A stretch of 32,128 nucleotides of DNA from the NCBI GenBank assembly GCA_016235805.1, contig JACRIY010000075.1:1-32128 (forward strand), in the 5' to 3' direction. Positions 8,232-16,182 of the stretch are shown piece by piece; position 1 is the stretch's first letter; each line of letters starts with the position of its first letter. The DNA is from Rhodocyclales bacterium. Lineage in GTDB: Bacteria; Pseudomonadota; Gammaproteobacteria; Burkholderiales; Rhodocyclaceae. A program made the translations under genes and the position numbers. The notes beneath the pieces were generated by a model, which was given only the letters and a program-made list of their open reading frames with translations, did no database searches and had not been told where the DNA came from.

Positions 8232-8242
8232 TTTATATCGAA
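8232..8242. promoter_or_regulatory. Candidate MarR-regulator site 1 (TTTATATCGAA)
   Basis: TTTATATCGAA sits directly upstream of the operon 1 -35 box. The inverted form GTTCGATATA occurs at 8339-8348 in front of the marR gene, and TTTATATCGAA recurs at 9791-9801 beside the LysR/gentisate promoters. The positions suggest a regulator-binding motif; the binding protein is inferred. Confidence 0.35.
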
Positions 8243-8292
8243 CTATTAAAAACTGATGAAAGTAACCATTCTCTAATATATTGGTTTGCTTA

Positions 8293-8321
8293 TTGTTTTT
8301 GTGCGACACGGAAAATATATG
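8293..8321 (+). promoter_or_regulatory. Possible promoter of the marR-family gene
   Basis: TTGTTT (8293-8298), 17-nt spacer, TATATG (8316-8321). Match is modest (3 of 6 and 4 of 6), but it lies in the only AT-rich stretch of the region. A start near 8328 would put the 8339-8348 motif just downstream, a usual place for autorepression. Confidence 0.35.
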
Positions 8322-8338
8322 CCCCCGCAGGGAAACTT

Positions 8339-8349
8339 GTTCGATATAG
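8339..8349. promoter_or_regulatory. Candidate MarR-regulator site 2 (inverted copy)
   Basis: GTTCGATATAG is the reverse complement form of the motif at 8232-8242, located about 45 nt upstream of the marR-family start codon and downstream of its possible promoter. Confidence 0.35.
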
Positions 8350-8392
8350 AATCAAATCCCGCACCGCACTCAGGACGCCTGTTTCCAAGACC

Positions 8393-8854
8393 ATGCCCGC
8401 CAGCCGCAAACAGCCTTCCATCGGCTGCCTCAGCAACCACGTCGGCTTCCATTTGCGCCTTGCGCAGCTGGCCGTGTTCGAGCACATCGGCAAGACGCTC
8501 AAGGAAATCGACGTCACGCCGGCGATCTTTTCGGTGCTCGAAGTCCTGCACCAGAACGACGGCATCACGCAGTCGAAGCTGGCCGCGGCGGTGAGGCTGG
8601 AACGTTCTTCGGTGGTGCCGCTGCTCGACAAGCTGGCCAAGCGTGGCCTGGTCGAGCGCCGTGCGTCGACCACCGATCGCCGCCACAACCACCTGCACCT
8701 CACGGATGCCGGCCGCGAGTTGCTGGCCGAGGCGCTGCGCCGCGCGTCGCAGCACGAGAAGGAAGTCTGCAAGCCCTTCACCATCGCCGAAAAGAAGCTG
8801 CTGCTCGAACTCCTGAGCCGCTTCCGCCCGCAGAAGAAGTCCGAAGCCGCTTAG
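8393..8854 (+). CDS. MarR-family transcriptional regulator (CouR-like role)
   Basis: 153 residues with a winged helix-turn-helix: ITQSKLAAAVRLERSSVVPLLDKLAKRGLVERR (58-90, recognition helix within) and the wing RASTTDRRHNHLHLT with the typical D-R-R at 95-97. Length is normal for MarR. The frame is open back to 8102, but that extension has no regulator-like sequence and crosses the promoters, so the ATG at 8393 is used; its ribosome site is poor. Divergent from a hydroxycinnamate operon, as couR is from couAB in Rhodopseudomonas, where the repressor is released by the aryl-CoA thioester. The same role is the best inference here. Confidence 0.85.
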   Translation: MPASRKQPSIGCLSNHVGFHLRLAQLAVFEHIGKTLKEIDVTPAIFSVLEVLHQNDGITQSKLAAAVRLERSSVVPLLDKLAKRGLVERRASTTDRRHNHLHLTDAGRELLAEALRRASQHEKEVCKPFTIAEKKLLLELLSRFRPQKKSEAA

Positions 8855-8860
8855 GTCAGA

Positions 8861-9760
8861 TCAGCTCGCGCCCGACAGCAGGCGCGACACCAGGCGCCGC
8901 AGCCAGCGGTTGCCTTCGTCATGGTGGTAGCGCTCGTGCCAGTGCTGCTTGACCTCGTACTCCGGCAGCGGGAAAGGCACCGGCAGGAAGCGGAAGGCGC
9001 CGCGCCCCTGCAATACGTCGCCCAGGCGGCGCGGCACGGTCAGCAGCAGGTCGGTATGCTCGATGACGAAGGCCGCGCCGAGGAAGCTCGGAATCTTCAG
9101 CGCGATGCGGCGCTTGATGCCCTGGCGCGCGATCTCGCGTTCGAGGATGGTCGGCGCCGCCCCGGAGGAACTGATCACCGCATGGTCCTCGGCCTCGAAG
9201 CGCGCCAGGTCGAGGCTGTCGCCAATGCGCGGATGGTCTTGCGCCACCATGCAGACGAAGTTCTGCACGAACAGCGACTGCTGGTGGAAGCCGGCTTCCA
9301 GTTGCGGCACGAATCCCACGGCGAGGTCGGCCTCGCCGCTTTCCAGCAGGCGCGCCGTGTCGCTCGTCATCGGGATGATCTCGATGCGCACGCCGGGCGC
9401 GGTTTCGCGCAGCGTTTCCCACAGGCGCGGCAACAGCACCAACTGGCTGATGTCGGTCATGCAGATGCGGAAGCTGCGTTCCGATGACCCCGGGTCGAAT
9501 TCGCCGCGATGCCCCAGCACCTTGTCAACGGCCGCGAGCGCCTCGCGCACCGGCTGCACCAGACCCTCGCTGAAAGGCGTCGGTTCCATGCCGTTCGAGG
9601 TGCGCACGAACAGCGGATTGCCGAATTGATGGCGCAGCTTGGCCAGCGCGACGCTCACCGCCGGCTGGCCCAAGTCGAGTGCTTCCGCCGCCGCCGTCAC
9701 GCTGCGCGTCTTGTAGATCTCGTCGAACACCATCAGCAGGCGGATATCGATTGCGTCCAT
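8861..9760 (-). CDS. LysR-family transcriptional regulator of the gentisate operon
   Basis: 299 residues. The N-terminal helix-turn-helix (about residues 18-45, RSVTAAAEALDLGQPAVS then LAKLRHQFGNPLF) is typical of LysR proteins and is followed by a periplasmic-binding-like effector domain with ESGEADLAVGF. The sequence resembles the NodD/NahR-type subgroup that senses aromatic acids. A GTG at 9769 is possible, but the ATG at 9760 has AAAGG at 8-nt spacing and starts MDAIDIRLL. It is divergent from the gentisate genes and convergent with the marR-family gene, 6 nt apart. Probably activates the gentisate operon with an aromatic inducer; the effector is unknown. Confidence 0.88.
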   Translation of the reverse strand: MDAIDIRLLMVFDEIYKTRSVTAAAEALDLGQPAVSVALAKLRHQFGNPLFVRTSNGMEPTPFSEGLVQPVREALAAVDKVLGHRGEFDPGSSERSFRICMTDISQLVLLPRLWETLRETAPGVRIEIIPMTSDTARLLESGEADLAVGFVPQLEAGFHQQSLFVQNFVCMVAQDHPRIGDSLDLARFEAEDHAVISSSGAAPTILEREIARQGIKRRIALKIPSFLGAAFVIEHTDLLLTVPRRLGDVLQGRGAFRFLPVPFPLPEYEVKQHWHERYHHDEGNRWLRRLVSRLLSGAS

Positions 9761-9773
9761 GCACAGCACCTTT

Positions 9774-9788
9774 ATTCGAATTTCGAAT
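9774..9788. promoter_or_regulatory. Perfect palindrome, candidate LysR operator
   Basis: ATTCGAA-T-TTCGAAT is a 7+1+7 perfect inverted repeat between the LysR start and the gentisate promoter. It contains the T-N11-A form expected of LysR boxes and lies 14 nt from the LysR start codon, fitting autoregulation plus activation of the divergent operon. Confidence 0.5.
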
Positions 9789-9810
9789 ACTTTATATCGA
9801 AATTAATGGA

Positions 9811-9839
9811 TTTACCGGCCATTCATACCTGTCTAGTAT
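9811..9839 (+). promoter_or_regulatory. Sigma-70-like promoter of the gentisate operon
   Basis: TTTACC (9811-9816), 17-nt spacer, TAGTAT (9834-9839); each hexamer matches 4 of 6 consensus bases. Predicted start near 9846 gives a leader of about 68 nt before the dioxygenase gene. The weak match suits an activator-dependent promoter with the LysR box upstream. Confidence 0.45.
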
Positions 9840-9913
9840 TCGCTCCGTTGAATAAAGCATCGATGCCGCAGGTCATTCGACCGCGTCATTGCACCGCCGA
9901 CCAAGGAGCGAAG

Positions 9914-10951
9914 ATGAACGAACTGGGGCGCCTCGAAGACCTGCCGGAAGACTACCGCGCGGCACTGACCGAGAAAAACCTCGTGCCGCTTTGGCCCAGC
10001 CTGCGCGCCGTGCTGCCGCGTGGCAAACCCGCGATCAGGACGCAGCCGACTTTCTGGTCCTACCAGGGCCTGCGCCCGCTGCTGATGCGTGCCGGGGAGC
10101 TGACGCCGATCGAAAAGGCCGAGCGCCGCGTGCTGGTGCTGGCCAACCCGGGCCACGGCCTGGAGAAGATGCAGGCCAGCTCGACCATCTATCTGGGCAT
10201 GCAGTTGTTGCAACCCGGCGAATGGGCGCCGTCGCACCGCCACACGCCCAATGCCGTGCGCATGATCGTCGAGGGCGAAGGCGCCTACACCACGGTGGAG
10301 GGCGAGAAGTGCCCGATGAGTCGCGGCGACCTGATCCTGACCCCGACCGGCATGTGGCATGAGCATGGCCACGACGGCAAGGAACCCGTGGTCTGGCTCG
10401 ACGTGCTCGACCTGCCCATCGTGTATTACTGCGAGGCGTCCTACGTCACGGAAGGCAAGGCGCAGCCCGTCACCGCCGAGGGCGTGGAGCAGAATTTTCA
10501 GCGCGGTGGCGTCGTGCCCGCCCCGATGTTCGCGCGCAGCGGCAAGGCATTTCCCATGCTGCGCTACCCCTGGGCCGACGTGCGCAGGACACTCGAATCC
10601 ATGGCCGCGCGGCAGCCCGAGATCGAGGCGGTGCAGGTGGCCTATGTCAATCCCGAGAACGGCCACGACTGCCAGCGCATCCTCGGCTATTCGGCGCTGA
10701 TGCTGCGGCCCGGAGAGCGCCTGCAAATGCCCGCGCGCTCCACCGCGATGGTTTTCCACCAGATCGAAGGCGGCACCGAAGTCGCCGCCGCCGGGAAAAG
10801 TTTCCGCCTGGCCGACGCCGACACCTGCTGCATTCCCGGCTACGAGCCCATCGTTCTGCAGAACCTCGCCGCCGACCGTCCCTCCTTTGTCTTCATCGCC
10901 GACGACGCGCCGCTGCAGAAGAAGCTCGGCGTCTACGAAGTCCGAAACTGA
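9914..10951 (+). CDS. gtdA: Gentisate 1,2-dioxygenase
   Basis: 345-residue bicupin iron(II) enzyme that opens the ring of gentisate between C1 and C2 to give maleylpyruvate. The first cupin holds the metal ligands in APSHRHTPNA (H108 and H110) and the downstream WHEHGH (H149 region). Segments FWSYQGLRPLLMRAGELT and LEKMQASSTIYLGMQLLQPGE are typical of the family, and the length is normal. ATG 9914 has AAGGAG 5 nt upstream; the frame is open further upstream but crosses the promoter. First gene of the LysR-linked operon. 1-hydroxy-2-naphthoate dioxygenase is a close relative and cannot be fully excluded, but the neighbouring 3-hydroxybenzoate 6-monooxygenase makes gentisate the best substrate. 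Confidence 0.93.
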   Translation: MNELGRLEDLPEDYRAALTEKNLVPLWPSLRAVLPRGKPAIRTQPTFWSYQGLRPLLMRAGELTPIEKAERRVLVLANPGHGLEKMQASSTIYLGMQLLQPGEWAPSHRHTPNAVRMIVEGEGAYTTVEGEKCPMSRGDLILTPTGMWHEHGHDGKEPVVWLDVLDLPIVYYCEASYVTEGKAQPVTAEGVEQNFQRGGVVPAPMFARSGKAFPMLRYPWADVRRTLESMAARQPEIEAVQVAYVNPENGHDCQRILGYSALMLRPGERLQMPARSTAMVFHQIEGGTEVAAAGKSFRLADADTCCIPGYEPIVLQNLAADRPSFVFIADDAPLQKKLGVYEVRN

Positions 10952-10962
10952 AACGAGAAAAC

Positions 10963-11673
10963 ATGACTACCCCCACGTACCTGTTCTCCCCGCCCGCAAC
11001 TCCGTCGTTGCCGGTGCTCGGCACCGGCGCCCGCTTCCCGGTAAATCGCATCTTCTGCGTCGGCCGCAACTACCACGCCCACGCCGTCGAGATGGGTCGC
11101 CCGGTGGACAAGGCGACCATGAAGCCCTTCTACTTCACCAAGTCGCCTTCGACCCTGGTCGAGTCCGGCGCCAGCGTGCCCTACCCGACCGGCACCGCGA
11201 ACTACCACTATGAGATGGAACTCGTGGTTGCCATCGGCGCGCAGGGCTTTCGCCTGACCGAAGCCGACGCGCCGCGCATAATCTGCGGTTACGCCGCCGG
11301 GCTCGACATGACGCGGCGCGACCTGCAACTGGTCGCGCGCGACCAGGGGCGGCCCTGGGACCTGGGCAAGGATTTCGAGAAATCCGCCGTGTGTTCCCCC
11401 ATCCTGCCGATCGGCGATCTGGGTTTGCTGACCAGCGGCGCCATCACGCTGCAGGTCAATGGCGAAACGAAGCAGAGCGCCGACCTCGCGCAATTGATCT
11501 GGAACATCCCGGAACTGCTTGCAGACCTGTCGCAGTATTACCACCTCGAACCCGGCGACCTGATCTACACCGGCACGCCTGAGGGCGTCGGCCCGGTCCA
11601 GCCTGGTGATCGCATCAGCGGCCACATCGACCGCGTCGGCGACGTTTCGCTGACGATAGGCCAACCCGAATAA
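10963..11673 (+). CDS. nagK: Fumarylpyruvate hydrolase (FAH family)
   Basis: 236 residues of the fumarylacetoacetate-hydrolase fold. VGRNYHAHA (33-41) starts the domain; the metal ligands are E84 and E86 (YHYEMELV) and D115 (GLDMTRRD). The C-terminal GDLIYTGTPEGVGPVQPGD is a family signature. It hydrolyses the ring-opened gentisate product to pyruvate plus fumarate (or maleate). The gene follows the dioxygenase by 11 nt. A maleylpyruvate isomerase gene, often next to it, is not in the window, so either the isomerase is elsewhere or this enzyme acts on maleylpyruvate directly. Confidence 0.88.
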   Translation: MTTPTYLFSPPATPSLPVLGTGARFPVNRIFCVGRNYHAHAVEMGRPVDKATMKPFYFTKSPSTLVESGASVPYPTGTANYHYEMELVVAIGAQGFRLTEADAPRIICGYAAGLDMTRRDLQLVARDQGRPWDLGKDFEKSAVCSPILPIGDLGLLTSGAITLQVNGETKQSADLAQLIWNIPELLADLSQYYHLEPGDLIYTGTPEGVGPVQPGDRISGHIDRVGDVSLTIGQPE

Positions 11674-11690
11674 GCGCAGGAGGAAAACAG

Positions 11691-12881
11691 ATGAGCCAAC
11701 AGCTCCCCGTGATCGTAGCCGGCGGCGGCATTGGTGGCCTTGCCGCCGCGCTGGCCCTGGTGCGCCAGGGCTTCAGCGTCAAGGTACTGGAACAGTCGCC
11801 GCAGATCGGCGAGATCGGCGCCGGCATCCAGCTCGGCCCCAATGCCTTCCACGCCTTCGACGCCCTGGGCGTCGGCGAGAAGGCGCGCGGCCGTGCGGTT
11901 TATACCGACTACATGATCATGCACGACGCCATCGACGAATACGTGGTCGGCCGCATCCCCACCGGCGAGGCCTTTCGCCAGCGCTTCGGCAATCCCTACG
12001 CGGTGATCCATCGCGTCGACGTGCACACCTCGTTGCTCGAAGGCGCGCAGGAAACCGGGCGCGTCGAGTTCCTGACCTCGACCCGGGTCGAGCGCATCGA
12101 GCAGGATGCCGACAGCGTCGCCGTGATCGACCAGCATGGCAAGTCCCATCGCGGCCTGGCGCTGATCGGCGCCGACGGCGTCAAATCGGTGGTGCGCGCG
12201 CAGTACGTCAATGACCCGCCGCGCGTCACCGGGCACGTGGTCTACCGCGCGGTGGTGGACAAGCAGGATTTCCCGCTCGATTTGCAATGGAATGCCGCAA
12301 GCATCTGGGTCGGCCCCAACTGCCACCTGGTGCATTACCCGCTGCGCGGCGGCGAGCAGTACAACGTGGTGGTCACCTTCCACAGCCGCAAGCAGGAGGA
12401 ATGGGGCGTCACAGAAGGCAGCAAGGAGGAGGTGCAAAGCTACTTCCAGGGCATCTGCCCGCGCGCGCGCCAGCTGATCGACCTGCCCAAGTCGTGGAAG
12501 CGCTGGGCCACGGCCGATCGCGAGCCGATCGGGCAGTGGTCCTTCGGCCGCGCCACGCTGCTGGGCGATGCCGCCCACCCGACCACGCAGTACATGGCCC
12601 AGGGCGCCTGCATGGCGCTGGAAGACGCGGTGACGCTGGGCGAGGCGCTGCGCGTCAATGGCAACGACTTCGGCAAGGCCTTCGAGCTTTACCAGCGATC
12701 GCGCGTGGCGCGGACCGCGCGCATCGTGCTCTCTTCGCGCGAGATGGGCCGCATCTACCACGCCAAGGATGTCGAGCGCCTGGTGCGCAACGACTTGTGG
12801 AAAGGCCGCACGCCGGAGCGCTTCTACGACGCGATGGAATGGCTCTACGGCTGGAACGTATCCAATTGCCTGGCGGCCTGA
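11691..12881 (+). CDS. 3-hydroxybenzoate 6-monooxygenase (FAD)
   Basis: 396-residue single-component flavin hydroxylase (class A) that para-hydroxylates 3-hydroxybenzoate to gentisate with NADH and O2. The FAD dinucleotide fold is GGGIGG (11-16), the DG motif GADG (160-163), and the second FAD motif LLGDAAHPTTQYMAQGA (291-307). The MAQGACMALEDA stretch and overall length match 3-hydroxybenzoate 6-hydroxylases (XlnD, NagX and MhbM types) and salicylate hydroxylases. The gentisate dioxygenase and hydrolase immediately upstream favour 3-hydroxybenzoate over salicylate 1-hydroxylase. Ribosome site AGGAGG lies upstream of the ATG, 17 nt after the previous stop. Confidence 0.9.
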   Translation: MSQQLPVIVAGGGIGGLAAALALVRQGFSVKVLEQSPQIGEIGAGIQLGPNAFHAFDALGVGEKARGRAVYTDYMIMHDAIDEYVVGRIPTGEAFRQRFGNPYAVIHRVDVHTSLLEGAQETGRVEFLTSTRVERIEQDADSVAVIDQHGKSHRGLALIGADGVKSVVRAQYVNDPPRVTGHVVYRAVVDKQDFPLDLQWNAASIWVGPNCHLVHYPLRGGEQYNVVVTFHSRKQEEWGVTEGSKEEVQSYFQGICPRARQLIDLPKSWKRWATADREPIGQWSFGRATLLGDAAHPTTQYMAQGACMALEDAVTLGEALRVNGNDFGKAFELYQRSRVARTARIVLSSREMGRIYHAKDVERLVRNDLWKGRTPERFYDAMEWLYGWNVSNCLAA

Positions 12882-13080
12882 CGTAAAGCGCACCGGGCCA
12901 TAACAGAACGCGATAGCTACTAGTTTCGAAGCCCGATTGTTCCGGGGCCGGATTCGCTCCACTATTCTCGGTACGCGGGATGATGCGATTCGGCTTCGCA
13001 TGGTCGCGGCGCGATCGTTCATCCATCGGCAAGATCCGATGCCCTGCCTGCCAGGGTAGACAACCATGAGGAGATTCACC
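12882..13080 (+). other. Structured gap before the second binding-protein gene
   Basis: 199 nt without a gene. It contains three consecutive short hairpins: ATGCGA/TCGCAT (12983-13001), CATCGG/CCGATG (13024-13041) and CCCTG/CAGGG (13042-13056). There is no U-tract, so these do not look like terminators. A weak promoter match (TTGTTC, 17 nt, CACTAT near 12938-12966) could add transcription of the transporter genes. The hairpins may protect the binding-protein mRNA. Confidence 0.35.
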
Positions 13081-14253
13081 ATGCAGCACTTCAAGAAAGC
13101 TCTGGTCGCGGCGACCTTCGCCCTGGCCGCATCCTTTGCCGCCCAGGCCGCCGACCCGATCAAGATTGGCCTCGTATTGCCGATGACCGGTCCCTTCGCC
13201 GCCTACGGCAAGCAGATCCACAATGGCGTCAAGCTTTACCTTGCTACCCAGGGCGATACCTTTGGCGGGCGCAAGGTCGAACTGATTGTCAAGGACGACG
13301 CCCCCGGCACCGCCGGCGATGTCAGCAAGCGCTTGGCGCAGGAACTGGTGGTCAAGGACAAGGTGGACATCCTGGCCGGCTTCGGCCTGACGCCCTCGGC
13401 CTTCGCCGTGGCGCCGGTCGCCACCGAGGCGAAGAAGCCGATGGTGGTCATGAACGCTGCGACCTCGGCAGTCACCACCAAGTCCAACTATCTTGTTCGG
13501 GCGTCGATGACCCTGCCCCAGATCACCGCGCCGATCGCCTCCTGGGCGGCGAAGAACAAGATCAAGAAGGTATTCACGCTGGTTGCCGACTACGGTCCCG
13601 GCCATGACGCCGAAGGCCAGTTCAAGAAGACCTTCACCGCGGCCGGCGGCGAGATCGTCGGCGAGGTGCGCGCTCCGGTGAAGAATCCGGACTTCGCGCC
13701 CTTCCTGCAGAAGATCAAGGACACCAAGCCCGATGCCGTGTTCATCTTCCTGCCGCCGGGCGCAGAAACCATCGCCTTCATGAAGGGCTTCACCGAGCGC
13801 GGCCTGAGCGCCGCCGGCATCCGGCTGATCGCCACCGGCGACCTGCCCGACGAGGATATCCTCGACGCCATCGGCGATGCGGCCCTCGGCCTGATCACTT
13901 CCTTCCACTATTCCGAAGCCCACAAGTCGGCGGAGAACAAGGCCTACACGGAAGCCTATTACAAGGCCTACCCGAAGGACAGGCCGAACTTCATGTCGAT
14001 CGGCGGCTATGACGGCATGCACCTGATCGCCGAAGTTCTGAAGAAAACCGGTGGCAACGCCGACGCCGAGAAGTTCGTCGAGGCCGCCAAGGGCATGAAG
14101 TGGACCAGTCCGCGCGGCCCGGTCAGCATCGATCCCGCCACCCGCGACATCGTGCAGACCATCTACATCCGCAAGGTCGAGCGCGTTGGCGGCAAACTGC
14201 AGAACGTCGAGTTCGACCAGGTCAACGAATTCAAGGACCCGGGCAAGCAGTAA
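13081..14253 (+). CDS. Periplasmic binding protein of second HAAT transporter
   Basis: 390 residues. Signal peptide MQHFKKALVAATFALAASFA with cleavage after AQA (about residue 23), then DPIKIGLVLPMTGPFAAYGKQ, the LivK-type opening. ATG 13081 is preceded by GAGGAG at 7 nt; the ATG at 13066 contains that ribosome site and is rejected. It is the first of five transporter genes placed after the gentisate pathway genes on the same strand, so its ligand is probably 3-hydroxybenzoate or a related aromatic acid. No binding-site evidence can be read directly. It is only a distant relative of the two other binding proteins in the window. Confidence 0.88.
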   Translation: MQHFKKALVAATFALAASFAAQAADPIKIGLVLPMTGPFAAYGKQIHNGVKLYLATQGDTFGGRKVELIVKDDAPGTAGDVSKRLAQELVVKDKVDILAGFGLTPSAFAVAPVATEAKKPMVVMNAATSAVTTKSNYLVRASMTLPQITAPIASWAAKNKIKKVFTLVADYGPGHDAEGQFKKTFTAAGGEIVGEVRAPVKNPDFAPFLQKIKDTKPDAVFIFLPPGAETIAFMKGFTERGLSAAGIRLIATGDLPDEDILDAIGDAALGLITSFHYSEAHKSAENKAYTEAYYKAYPKDRPNFMSIGGYDGMHLIAEVLKKTGGNADAEKFVEAAKGMKWTSPRGPVSIDPATRDIVQTIYIRKVERVGGKLQNVEFDQVNEFKDPGKQ

Positions 14254-14321
14254 GCCAGGCTGGTTTCGGCGGCAGGCATCGCGTCCTGCCGCCGGACTTC
14301 CCGAATTCCGGAGAACCCCCA

Positions 14322-15179
14322 ATGACAGTCGTCTTCGATGGCATCGCCTCGGGCCTGCTGCTGTTCCTGATCAGCGTCGGCCTGTCGGTTACGCTCGGCC
14401 TGATGAACTTCGTGAACCTGGCCCACGGTTCCTTTGCCATGCTCGGCGGCTATGTCTGCGTCGTCCTGCTCAACCGCCATGGTGTGCCCTTCCTCGCCGC
14501 CCTGCCGATCGTGACCGCGGCCTCCGCGCTGGCCGGCGTGGTGCTCGAGCGCACGCTTTACCGACGCCTGTACGGCGCCTCCCACCTCGACCAGGTGCTG
14601 TTCTCGATCGGGCTGGTGTTCATGTCGATTTCCATCGCCCATTTCTTCTTCGGCGCCCAGCAGCAGCCGCTGCAGTTGCCGCCGATGCTGTCGGGCCAGT
14701 TCAACCTGCCTGGCGTCGATGTCGGCGTCTATCGCCTGTTCCTGATCGTGGTCGGCGTGACGATCGCCGTCGCCCTGCAATGGATGATCGCCGGCACCCG
14801 TTTCGGCGCGGAATTGCGCGCCTCGGTAGACAACCCGCGCACCGCGCGCGGACTGGGCATCGACGTCGAGCGCGTGTTCGTCCTCACCTTCGCCCTCGGC
14901 TCCGGACTGGCCGGCCTCGGCGGCGCGCTCGGGGTCGAGATGCTCGGCCTCGACCCGGAATTCCCGGTCAAGTACATCGTGTATTTCCTGATCGTGGTCG
15001 CCGTCGGCGGCAGCGGCAACATCAAGGGCTCGCTCTATGCCTCGCTGATCATCGGCATCTGCGACGTGGCGGGCAAGTACTACATCCCGCAGGTCGGCGC
15101 CTTCGTCATCTACGCGGTCATGGTGGTGACCCTGATCTTCCGCCCGCAGGGACTGTTCGGCCGCAGCGCCGCCAAATAA
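14322..15179 (+). CDS. ABC transporter permease, LivH type (second set)
   Basis: 285-residue inner-membrane permease with about eight hydrophobic segments. It opens TVVFDGIASGLLLFLISVGL and contains GLMNFVNLAHGSFAMLGGY, the LivH hallmark. The coupling-loop segment FGAELRASVDNPRTARGLGI is present, and the C-terminus FRPQGLFGRSAAK is the usual end. ATG 14322 has GGAGA at 7 nt; the frame is open further upstream but overlaps the binding-protein gene. Compact form compared with the 347-residue paralogue at 7014-8057. Confidence 0.92.
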   Translation: MTVVFDGIASGLLLFLISVGLSVTLGLMNFVNLAHGSFAMLGGYVCVVLLNRHGVPFLAALPIVTAASALAGVVLERTLYRRLYGASHLDQVLFSIGLVFMSISIAHFFFGAQQQPLQLPPMLSGQFNLPGVDVGVYRLFLIVVGVTIAVALQWMIAGTRFGAELRASVDNPRTARGLGIDVERVFVLTFALGSGLAGLGGALGVEMLGLDPEFPVKYIVYFLIVVAVGGSGNIKGSLYASLIIGICDVAGKYYIPQVGAFVIYAVMVVTLIFRPQGLFGRSAAK

Positions 15180-15186
15180 GGACCCC

Positions 15187-16182
15187 ATGACGACACATTC
15201 GATTGACGGATTCGACCCCGGTCCGTTGCGCAACCTGGCGCGCTGGAAGCGCGCCGAGTATGCGTTCTGGCTGCTGCCGGTCGCCGCCTATTTCGCCCTC
15301 GGCGAACAGCTTTCGCTGCTCAGCCAGATCGCCATCACCGCGCTGTTCGCGCTCTCGCTCGACCTGGTGCTCGGCTATGCCGGCATCGTCTCGTTGGGCC
15401 ATGCGGCCTTCTTCGGTATCGGCGCCTACGCCGCCGGGCTGATGGCGGCCAACGGCTGGAACGACCCGCTGGCGGGCCTGCTCGGCGCAGCACTGATCGC
15501 CGCCGCGGCCGGCTTCATCACCAGCTTCCTGGTGCTGCGCGGCAGCGACCTGACGCGCCTGATGGTGACCCTGGGCGTCGCGCTGATGCTGTTCGAACTG
15601 GCCAACAAGCTGACCCGCATCACCGGCGGCGTCGATGGCCTGCAGGGCATCGAGATGAAGCCGCTGCTCGGCATGTTCTCTTTCGACCTGTACGGCAAGA
15701 CCGCCTACATCTACAGCGTGGTGGTCCTCTTCGTGCTGTTCTGGATCGCGCGCCGCATCGTGCATTCGCCCTTCGGTCTCAGCCTGCGCGGCATCCGCCT
15801 CAACGTGCAGCGCATGCCGGCGCTCGGCGCCCCGGTCAATGCGCGCCTGGTCGGCGCCTACACCCTCGGCGCGGCCTATGCGGGGATTGCCGGCGCGCTC
15901 CTGACGCAAACCACGCAGTTCGTCTCGATCGACGTGCTGAGCTTCTCGCGTTCCGCCGAACTGCTGCTGATCCTGGTGCTGGGCGGCACCGGCAGCCTCT
16001 ATGGCGCGTTGATAGGCACCATCGTCTTCATGACCGCGCACCACCTGCTGTCGGGCATCAACCCGCAATACTGGCAGTTCTGGCTGGGCATGCTGCTGGT
16101 GCTGGTCGTGCTCTTCGCGCGCGACGGCGTCATGGGCGGCCTGCGTGCGCTTGGCAAGCGCTTGCCGGGAGCCGTCAAATGA
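15187..16182 (+). CDS. ABC transporter permease, LivM type (second set)
   Basis: 331 residues, strongly hydrophobic. LDLVLGYAGIVSLGHAAFFG (about 57-76) is the LivM hallmark, and LVLGGTGSLYGALIG lies near the C-terminus. Encoded 7 nt after LivH and overlapping the LivG start by 4 nt. Forms the membrane channel with the 14322-15179 product. A separate LivM and LivG here contrast with the fused form in operon 1. Confidence 0.92.
   Translation: MTTHSIDGFDPGPLRNLARWKRAEYAFWLLPVAAYFALGEQLSLLSQIAITALFALSLDLVLGYAGIVSLGHAAFFGIGAYAAGLMAANGWNDPLAGLLGAALIAAAAGFITSFLVLRGSDLTRLMVTLGVALMLFELANKLTRITGGVDGLQGIEMKPLLGMFSFDLYGKTAYIYSVVVLFVLFWIARRIVHSPFGLSLRGIRLNVQRMPALGAPVNARLVGAYTLGAAYAGIAGALLTQTTQFVSIDVLSFSRSAELLLILVLGGTGSLYGALIGTIVFMTAHHLLSGINPQYWQFWLGMLLVLVVLFARDGVMGGLRALGKRLPGAVK

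Noticed and set aside
8102..8392. N-terminal extension of the MarR-family protein
   Set aside because: Covers the promoters and AT-rich control region and has no MarR-like sequence; the ATG at 8393 gives normal length.
11565..13163. 532-codon minus-strand frame opposite the monooxygenase
   Set aside because: Antisense to a full-length flavin hydroxylase with intact motifs; no recognisable domain.
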